A stretch of 64,000 bases of DNA from Leifsonia shinshuensis. Its GTDB lineage: Bacteria > Actinomycetota > Actinomycetes > Actinomycetales > Microbacteriaceae. A program made the translations under genes and the position numbers. The stretch's first letter is position 1. Every line of letters starts with the position of its first letter. The notes under the pieces were generated by a model that was not told the origin of the DNA, ran no database searches, and saw only the letters and a program-made list of their open reading frames with translations. This document shows, piece by piece, positions 58,920 through 64,000 of this stretch. The DNA lies in contig NZ_JAHHZQ010000002.1 of the NCBI RefSeq assembly GCF_022606355.1, forward strand, positions 496,001 to 560,000. The letters are read 5' to 3'.

Positions 58920-59669
58920 GTGCCGATCGTCCGTGAGCTCGCGCCCACCCTGCTCGGGGTCGCCCTCCTCGCGCTGCTCGCGACGGCCGTGCTCGGCTTC
59001 TACCGTGCGCCGCACCGATGGGCGCCGCTGCTGGCCATCCTGCGCGGAGCCGCCCAGCTCGCGGTGATCAGCGTGGTGCTCTCCGGGGTCATCACGAGCC
59101 CGGTGTGGGTGGCTCTCGCGCTCCTGGTCATGTTCAGCGTGGCCGCGGCCACCGCGACGCACCGGATCGGCTGGTCGCTCGACCACGGGGCCATGATGGC
59201 CATCGGGATGGCGACCGGGGTGATCGTGACGTTCACCATCGTCTTCACGACCGGCGCGATCGACTTCACCGCCCGTTACGCACTCGCCATCGGCGGCATC
59301 GTGATCGGCAACTCGATGAGCATCGCGACGCTCGCCGGACGCCGGTTCACCGAGGCGGTCGACGATCACTGGGACGAGGTGGAGGGGTGGCTGGCGCTGG
59401 GCGCGACTCCTCGGCAGTCCACGCTCGAGCTGGCGCGCGGCGCGGTCTACGCGGCGCTCATCCCGTCGGTCGACCAGACGAAGACCACAGGACTCGTGAC
59501 GCTGCCCGGCGCGTTCGTCGGGGCCATCTTCGGCGGGGTGTCCCCGCTGGAGGCCGGCCGATTCCAGGTCGTCGTGCTCGCGGCGATCATGTGCGCCGGC
59601 TCGATCACCGCGGTGATCGTCGCGAGCTGGCTGGCCCCGGTGCGGGTGCGGCCGGCGCGGTTGAAGTGA
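58920..59669 (+). CDS. FetB / UPF0014-family ABC transporter permease
   Basis: 249 residues with about seven helices. Family marks: LLALLATAVLGFYRAPHRWAPLLAILRGAAQLAVIS, ATATHRIGW, the EGWLALGATPRQSTLELARGAVYAALIPSVDQTKTTGLVTLPGAFVGAIFGGVSPLEAGRFQ cytoplasmic loop. E. coli FetB exports iron with the ATPase FetA; no FetA gene is adjacent. It is not a flagellar gene and sits between flgE and the mot operon. GTG 58920 follows TAGGCT (58908-58913) by 6 nt: an independent, leaderless transcript. Confidence 0.82.
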   Translation: MPIVRELAPTLLGVALLALLATAVLGFYRAPHRWAPLLAILRGAAQLAVISVVLSGVITSPVWVALALLVMFSVAAATATHRIGWSLDHGAMMAIGMATGVIVTFTIVFTTGAIDFTARYALAIGGIVIGNSMSIATLAGRRFTEAVDDHWDEVEGWLALGATPRQSTLELARGAVYAALIPSVDQTKTTGLVTLPGAFVGAIFGGVSPLEAGRFQVVVLAAIMCAGSITAVIVASWLAPVRVRPARLK

Positions 59670-59700
59670 GGGAGCGAGCGGGCAGGTTCGGAGCCGGACG

Positions 59701-60528
59701 TCACCCCGAAGCCGACCCCGTCGCCGCCGGCGCCGTCGTGCCCTGCAGGGCCTGCGGGATGAGTGCGCGGATGCGCTCCGGCTGGTTCGACAGCACCACC
59801 ACATCCACGCGGCGGTTGAGCGCGAGGTCCTGGTCGGTGTCGCCCGTCGCGTTCGCCAACGGGCGAGCGGATCCGTACGAGACGGCGGCGATGCGCTCTG
59901 CCGGGAAGCCGTCCGACTCCACCAGGCGGCGCAGCACGCTCGTCGCGCGTCCCGCCGACAGCTCCCAGTTCGTCGGGTAGGGAGCGCCCGGCTGGCGGAA
60001 GTCCGCGTGGCCCTCGATGGACACCTGGTACTGCTCGGGGGCGAGCACCGGGCCGATGTCGTCGAGGACCCTCATGGCCGTGGCGCTCAGGTCGGCCTTG
60101 TTCGACTCGAAGAACGTCGAGCTGCCGACGAGGCCGATCGTGAGGCCGCGCGCGTCGATCTTCATCTGCACGGCGTTCTGCAGCCCGTCGCGGGTGAGGC
60201 TCGCCTGGATGCGGTCCTTCAGTTTCTCCAGGTTCTGGGCCTCCTGCCGCGCCAGCGCGAAGTCGGTCGTCGTGCCGTTGTCCTTGACGTGCGAGGGAGG
60301 CACCACCACGCCGGTCGCGGCGTCGACCTTCTCCGTCTTCACCTGGCCGAACCCGGTCGCGAGCGAGTTCTTGAGCTGCTCGAACTTCTTGGCGTCGACC
60401 GTCGACATGGCGAACAGCACGATGAACATGCACATGAGCACGGTGACCATGTCCATGTAGGAGGCCATCCAGCGCTCTTCGTTCTCGTGCTCCTCCTCCG
60501 GCTCGTGCTTGCGTCGACGGGCGGCCAC
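59701..60528 (-). CDS. motB: Flagellar stator protein MotB
   Basis: 275 residues. Charged N-terminus, single TM helix with the proton-carrying aspartate Asp26 (WMASYMDMVTVLMCMFIVLFAMS), plug and linker, then the OmpA-like peptidoglycan-binding domain (YQVSIEGHADFRQPGAPYPTNWELSAGRATSVLRRLVESDGFPAERIAAVSYGSARPL). Overlap-coupled with motA (its GTG lies just before the motA stop region). Confidence 0.96.
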   Translation of the reverse strand: MAARRRKHEPEEEHENEERWMASYMDMVTVLMCMFIVLFAMSTVDAKKFEQLKNSLATGFGQVKTEKVDAATGVVVPPSHVKDNGTTTDFALARQEAQNLEKLKDRIQASLTRDGLQNAVQMKIDARGLTIGLVGSSTFFESNKADLSATAMRVLDDIGPVLAPEQYQVSIEGHADFRQPGAPYPTNWELSAGRATSVLRRLVESDGFPAERIAAVSYGSARPLANATGDTDQDLALNRRVDVVVLSNQPERIRALIPQALQGTTAPAATGSASG

Positions 60529-60529
60529 G

Positions 60530-61336
60530 TCAGGCGGCTTCCTTCTCCGGGGCGGGCACGGCCTTCGGCCCCTTGGCCGGCTTGGCGGACTCGCCGCCCG
60601 GCACCATGGCGCGCAGGCGCTCGCCGAGGAGGCGCGGCTGGCTGCCCGCCTGGACGGCGAGCACGCCCTCCATCAGCAGGGTCATCCTGTCGACGTCGAG
60701 GTCGGAGAGCCGGCGCAGGCGGTTGCCGAGGGGCAGCCACAGGAAGTTGGCGGAGAGCAGACCCCACAGCGTCGCGACGAACGCGCTCGCGATCATCGGG
60801 CCGAGCTCGGCGGGCTTGGAGAGGTTCTCGAGCACGTGGGTCAGCGACACGACCGTGCCGATGATTCCGATGGTGGGGGCGTAGCCGCCGAGCGTGGAGA
60901 AGAACTTGGCGGCGACCCGGTCGGACTTCGAGCGCGTCGCGATCTCGTCCTCCAGCAGGATCCGCAGCTCGTCGCCGTCGGTGCCGTCCGCGATGTTCTG
61001 CAGGGCGCGCTTGAGGAACGGGTCGTCGACGGAGTCGGCCTCCTGCTCCATGGCGAGGAGGCCGTTGGCGCGCGCCTTCTCGGCGAGCCCGACCACCTGG
61101 TCGATGACCTTCTGCGGCGACTCGATCTTGCCGCGGAAGGCGCGGGGGAGCGCCTTCAGCGCGGTGAAGAAGTCCTTCAGGGTGCCGGAGGCGATGCCGA
61201 CCGAGATGGTCGCGCCGAACACCAGGATCATCGGCGCGGGAAGCACCAGCGATGTGAGGTGGGCGCCCTCGATCGTGACCATCGCCACGACGGAGGCGAA
61301 GGCAATGACGATCCCGATGATCGTTGCCGGATCCAT
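60530..61336 (-). CDS. motA: Flagellar stator protein MotA
   Basis: 268 residues, four helices. Conserved MotA marks: FFSTLGGYAPTIGIIGTVVSLTHVLENLSKPAELGPMIASAFVATLWGLLSANFLWLPLGNRLR with the prolines of the proton path, and charged cytoplasmic loop residues (RSKSDR...). Proton-type stator is expected from MotB Asp26. Follows flbD by 14 bp; the three genes form one operon. Confidence 0.96.
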   Translation of the reverse strand: MDPATIIGIVIAFASVVAMVTIEGAHLTSLVLPAPMILVFGATISVGIASGTLKDFFTALKALPRAFRGKIESPQKVIDQVVGLAEKARANGLLAMEQEADSVDDPFLKRALQNIADGTDGDELRILLEDEIATRSKSDRVAAKFFSTLGGYAPTIGIIGTVVSLTHVLENLSKPAELGPMIASAFVATLWGLLSANFLWLPLGNRLRRLSDLDVDRMTLLMEGVLAVQAGSQPRLLGERLRAMVPGGESAKPAKGPKAVPAPEKEAA

Positions 61337-61350
61337 GGTCTGACTCCTCG

Positions 61351-61629
61351 TTACTTCTTCCTGGCCCGCAACGGAACGGGGGCGGCCGCCTGGTCGGGAA
61401 CAGGCGCGGGGACGGGTCGGGGGCCGGAGGCCGGGAGGTCGTGAGCGAGCGCGATCACCCTGGCGCGGTAGGCCGCGATCTTCTCGATGACCTCGGCCAT
61501 CGACTCGGTGACGATGAACTTGGCGCCGTCCACCATCACGAGGGTCGTGTCAGGACTCGCGTGGATGCGCTCTATGAGGTCGGGGTTGACCGCAAACTGG
61601 CTGTCGTTCAATCGGGTGACGACGATCAT
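61351..61629 (-). CDS. flbD: FlbD-family flagellar protein
   Basis: 92 residues. Family pattern MIVVTRLNDSQFAVNPDLIERIHASPDTTLVMVDGAKFIVTESMAEVIEKIAAYRARV, then a Pro/Ala tail. Small FlbD proteins are found beside motAB in Gram-positive flagellar loci; function is uncertain (this is not the Caulobacter regulator). ATG 61629, about 39 nt after the presumed transcription start. Confidence 0.9.
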   Translation of the reverse strand: MIVVTRLNDSQFAVNPDLIERIHASPDTTLVMVDGAKFIVTESMAEVIEKIAAYRARVIALAHDLPASGPRPVPAPVPDQAAAPVPLRARKK

Positions 61630-61675
61630 GGCTGCGAATCCTGGTCTCGGCTCCGGGTGAGCCGTCACAGCCCCA

Positions 61676-61702
61676 CTATCGGCGCGTGCCGGTCGGCCGT
61701 TA
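61676..61702 (-). promoter_or_regulatory. Sigma-28-type promoter of flbD-motA-motB
   Basis: On the minus strand TAAC (61699-61702), 15 bp, GCCGATAG (61676-61683). Confidence 0.88.
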
Positions 61703-61716
61703 GGGGGACCGCCCAA

Positions 61717-61782
61717 CCATCGCTTCCTCACTTTCTCCCGCAACACGCCGAATGGATGCGGGAGAAAGTGAGGAAGCGATGG
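61717..61782. repeat. Long perfect palindromic element, copy B (flbD-fliM gap)
   Basis: Arms 61717-61741 and 61758-61782: 25 bp, perfectly complementary, with a 16-nt loop starting AACACGCCG. Same element as at 43586-43647. Lies between two divergent sigma-28-type promoters; its right end is 4 bp before the -35 of the fliM promoter. Confidence 0.92.
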
Positions 61783-61786
61783 CTGC

Positions 61787-61813
61787 TTACGGGGGAGCAA
61801 ACGGTGCCGATAG
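61787..61813 (+). promoter_or_regulatory. Sigma-28-type promoter of fliM-fliN
   Basis: TTAC (61787-61790), 15 bp, GCCGATAG (61806-61813). The next in-frame start codon is GTG 61822, 8 nt further, so the fliM mRNA would begin at or next to its start codon. Confidence 0.8.
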
Positions 61814-61821
61814 TACCGTTC

Positions 61822-62697
61822 GTGACCACCCTGTACGCTCCCGCACCCGAGCTGCCGGTGTACGACTTCCGACGGCCCACCACGCTCGCCCGCGAGCATT
61901 CGCGTGTGCTCGAGCTGGCGTTCGAGACGTTCGCTCGGCAGTGGGCGACCCAGCTCACCGCCAAGGTGCGGGTGCTCAGCCAGGTCACCTGCGACTCCGT
62001 CGCGATGCAGACCTATGACGAGTACGCGGCCTCCCTGCCGGCGACGACGGCGATGGTGCTGTGCGAGCTGGAGGGTCTCGCCCCGAAGGGCGTCATCCAG
62101 TTCCCGACCGTCGCAGCGCTGTCGTGGGTGAACGCGATGCTCGGAGGCTCGGGAGTGCCGGTGGCCGAGGAGCGCACCTTCACCCAGATCGAGCACGCGC
62201 TCGTGCGCAAGCTGATGGATGACGCGCTCGAAGACCTGCGCTACTCGCTGGGCAGCATCCTGGCGACGACGATCACCGTGGACGCCATCCAGTACAACTC
62301 CCAGTTCGCGCAGGCGGCGGCGACCTCCGAGCTCATGATCGTCGCCGGCTTCCAGCTGCGGGTGGGCGAGTCCACCGCACCGGCGACGCTGGCCCTGCCC
62401 GCCTCCGTGCTGCTTCCGCAGCTGGGGGAGACCAACCCGACGTCGAGCACCGAGAACGCGAGGGAGCTCGTCGACGCACAGCTCGCGCGCGTGCCCGTCG
62501 ACGTCTCCCTGCGGCTGACGCCGGCCTTCGTGAAGCCGAGCGTGGTGCTCGGTCTGGCCGTCGGCGACCTCGTGACCCTCCCGCATCCGCAACACCGACC
62601 GTTCGATCTCGCCGTGGGGGGACACCCCGTGGCCGGCGCAGCACTGGGATCCAGCGGATCCCGCCTGGCCTGCGTCGTCGTCAAGACAGAGGACTGA
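61822..62697 (+). CDS. fliM: Flagellar motor switch protein FliM, short N-terminus
   Basis: 291 residues from GTG 61822. The CheC-like middle domain (VYDFRRPTTLAREHSRVLELAFETFARQWATQL...CELEGLAPKGVIQFPTVAALSWVNAMLGGSG) and C-terminal SpoA domain (VPVDVSLRLTPAFVKPSVVLGLAVGDLVTLPH) are present. The normal N-terminal CheY-binding peptide (LSQxEIDALL) is absent from this start and from the open frame upstream. Start was chosen because the sigma-28-type -10 ends 8 nt before it; an earlier start would lie inside the promoter. Confidence 0.9.
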   Translation: MTTLYAPAPELPVYDFRRPTTLAREHSRVLELAFETFARQWATQLTAKVRVLSQVTCDSVAMQTYDEYAASLPATTAMVLCELEGLAPKGVIQFPTVAALSWVNAMLGGSGVPVAEERTFTQIEHALVRKLMDDALEDLRYSLGSILATTITVDAIQYNSQFAQAAATSELMIVAGFQLRVGESTAPATLALPASVLLPQLGETNPTSSTENARELVDAQLARVPVDVSLRLTPAFVKPSVVLGLAVGDLVTLPHPQHRPFDLAVGGHPVAGAALGSSGSRLACVVVKTED

Positions 62698-62703
62698 CCC
62701 GCT

Positions 62704-63438
62704 ATGAGTCTGAATTCCACCGCCGCCGCGGCCATCGCCTCCGGCACCACGCTCTCCCTCGCTCAGGCTCAGGCCGCAGCGGAGGCGCTGGCCGGCGTTC
62801 TGCCGACCGGCGCACCGCTGACCGCGCTGCTGCACACCACGGGCGGCTTCACGGGACGGACCGCGAACGCGGTCGTCGCGACTTTCGTCGGCGCGACCTC
62901 CGTCGACCTCGGGGTCGTGCTGCTGGAGGCTCCGGCGCTCGTCGACGAGGGCGCGGACGGCTCTCCCGTCGTCGCCCTGCAGGACGTGCTGCAGCCGGCC
63001 CTGGAGGCCGCGAGCGACACCTTCGGCGCAGGTGTCCTCGACGACGCGCGCGTGGAGGACGCGGAGGAGCTGTTCGGCGACGAGGCGACGACGGTGTTCG
63101 AGCTCAGCGGCCCGGCCGGCGTCGCTGGCTGGTTCGCGGTGCGCGGACGTGTCGGCATCGCCGAGCGTGCCGCCTCCGGGGCGATCACGGGCAAGCTCGC
63201 GCGCATCAGCAACGTGGAGATGGCGCTCACGGTCGAGATCGGACGCACCCGCATGGCGGTGCGCGACGTGCTCGCGATGGAGCCCGGCGCGGTGATCGAG
63301 CTCGACCGCTCGGCCGGTTCGCCCGCCGACGTGCTCCTCAACGGGCGGCTGATCGCGCACGGCGAGATCGTGGTCGTCGACCAGGACTACGCCGTGCGCA
63401 TCACCAAGATCCTGGACGCGGCGGAAGACCTGGACTGA
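62704..63438 (+). CDS. fliN: Flagellar motor switch protein FliN with long N-terminal domain
   Basis: 244 residues. The C-terminal SpoA domain (about 165-240: KLARISNVEMALTVEIGRTRMAVRDVLAMEPGAVIELDRSAGSPADVLLNGRLIAHGEIVVVDQDYAVRIT) is typical FliN. The first ~155 residues form an Ala/Val-rich domain in the place of the CheC-like half of FliY, but without the phosphatase ExxN motif. Starts six bases after the fliM stop. The usual next genes fliOPQR are not here. Confidence 0.93.
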   Translation: MSLNSTAAAAIASGTTLSLAQAQAAAEALAGVLPTGAPLTALLHTTGGFTGRTANAVVATFVGATSVDLGVVLLEAPALVDEGADGSPVVALQDVLQPALEAASDTFGAGVLDDARVEDAEELFGDEATTVFELSGPAGVAGWFAVRGRVGIAERAASGAITGKLARISNVEMALTVEIGRTRMAVRDVLAMEPGAVIELDRSAGSPADVLLNGRLIAHGEIVVVDQDYAVRITKILDAAEDLD

Positions 63439-63513
63439 CCTGGAGGAGCCCTTCAGCGCCTCTGCAACTGCGTGAACCAGGGCACTTGCGTGCCCGTCGG
63501 CGGTCGATTCGTG

Positions 63514-64000
63514 TCACCGCCGCGGCGTCCAGCCGGGCGGGAGCGGGTACACCAGGTCGGCGCGCTCCCGGTCGGCCTCCGCCGACCAGCCCTGCGCCGC
63601 GCCCTCGGCGTCGAACCCTCCGCGGGCCACGCGGAGGCCGAGGTCCTCGTGCTCCGTGCGCGGTGAGCCGCCACGGCGCACGGAGGCCCGCACGCTCCAC
63701 GCGTCGTCGGCGTAGCCGCCACCGCGGAACACCCGGTAGTCGTCGTAGCGAGCGGGGTCCAGATAGTCCCAGCACCACTCCCAGACGTTGCCGAGGGTGT
63801 CGAACAGCCCGTGCAGGTTGGGCAGCCTCCCACCCACGTCGTGCGGGGCCGAGAGTCCGTCGGCGCTCGTCCAGGCGACCTCGGCGAGTGGCCCGTAGTG
63901 CGGGCCGGTGGAGCCGGCCCGGCAGGCGTACTCCCACTCGGCTTCGGTGGGGAGGCGGTAGCCGTCGGCGTCGACGTGCCACGTCACATCCTCGCCGTCG
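63514..64000 (-). CDS. Formylglycine-generating enzyme (SUMF1/FGE-sulfatase) family protein, 3' part
   Basis: C-terminal about 162 residues; the N-terminus lies beyond the window. Clear family motifs: DGYRLPTEAEWEYACRAGS, NLHGLFDTLGNVWEWCWDYLDP, YRVFRGGGYADDAWSVRASVRRGG. Real FGEs oxidise a sulfatase active-site cysteine; the family also includes ergothioneine and other non-sulfatase enzymes. The frame is open to base 64000. It is convergent with fliN and ends the flagellar region. Confidence 0.85.
   Translation of the reverse strand, partial: DGEDVTWHVDADGYRLPTEAEWEYACRAGSTGPHYGPLAEVAWTSADGLSAPHDVGGRLPNLHGLFDTLGNVWEWCWDYLDPARYDDYRVFRGGGYADDAWSVRASVRRGGSPRTEHEDLGLRVARGGFDAEGAAQGWSAEADRERADLVYPLPPGWTPRR

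Noticed and set aside
43586-61782. CRISPR array suggested by repeated palindromes
   Set aside because: Only two copies 18 kb apart, no regular spacers and no cas genes.
61351-63360. 669-residue minus-strand frame running through fliN and fliM into flbD
   Set aside because: Only its last 92 codons (flbD) are real; the rest is antisense to fliM and fliN and crosses the palindrome and two promoters.
1-64000. tRNA or rRNA genes
   Set aside because: No stretch in the gene-free gaps has a tRNA cloverleaf with T-loop GTTCRAN pattern that I could support, and no rRNA segments were recognised.

Overview
The window is high-GC actinobacterial chromosome, most probably from the family Microbacteriaceae (a Leifsonia-like genus). 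This rests on GC-rich coding with many GTG starts, short overlapping ATGA/GTGA gene junctions, actinobacterial lipoprotein and membrane families, a DtxR-type iron box, and many promoters whose -10 hexamer (TANNNT) lies exactly 6-7 nt before the start codon (leaderless transcription). There are no phage, transposase, CRISPR, tRNA or rRNA genes.

Layout, left half. 1-4.6 kb: a cut-off membrane-anchored protein, then three paralogous serine beta-lactamase-fold lipoproteins. 4.6-7.1 kb: a NarL-type two-component system. 7.2-14.6 kb: small membrane and lipoproteins, a double P-loop kinase, purB, hisC. 14.6-18.5 kb: a 2-oxoacid dehydrogenase operon (E1 alpha, E1 beta with a long acidic extension, E2). 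18.6-22.5 kb: a zinc island with a Zur box, znuACB, zur, and then zinc-free ribosomal proteins L28, L33 and S14 behind a structured leader. 22.8-25.2 kb: HU and a CopD-CtaG fusion protein. 25.2-33.1 kb: a self-contained sugar operon behind a perfect 9-bp-arm operator: MocA-type dehydrogenase, isomerase, ABC importer, atypical NagB-like deaminase, GntR regulator and ROK kinase. 33.1-39.1 kb: unknown membrane protein, PIF1-like helicase, FHA protein, iron-regulated heme oxygenase, and a fourth beta-lactamase-fold lipoprotein that has lost all three catalytic motifs.

39.2-63.4 kb is a flagellar locus: fliW-flgL-flgK-flgN (minus strand), the flagellar sigma factor, fliC, fliD, fliS and a FliT-position gene, flgB-flgC-fliE-fliF-fliG-fliH-fliI-fliJ, an NlpC/P60 hydrolase, fliK, flgD, flgE, then motB-motA-flbD (minus) and fliM-fliN (plus). 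Five sites matching TAAC/TTAC-N15-G[C/T]CGATA[A/G] or close to it lie before fliC, flgN, flgB, flbD and fliM, so one sigma-28-type factor seems to run both early and late flagellar genes. The export-gate genes (fliOPQR, flhAB) and csrA are not in the window; fliN is followed directly by the end of a formylglycine-generating-enzyme-like gene.

The flagellar locus is interrupted at 46.9-48.7 kb by a lower-GC accessory patch. It encodes a 302-residue secreted precursor with a glycine-rich hydrophobic, two-cysteine C-terminal segment, and, 3 nt downstream of its stop, a 71-residue two-helix membrane protein. I read this as a possible secreted antimicrobial peptide plus immunity protein. Next to it is an AT-richer gene-free stretch with a cluster of DnaA-box-like 9-mers. 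A 61-66 bp palindromic element occurs twice, each time just upstream of the -35 of a sigma-28-type promoter. These are the most unusual things in the window.
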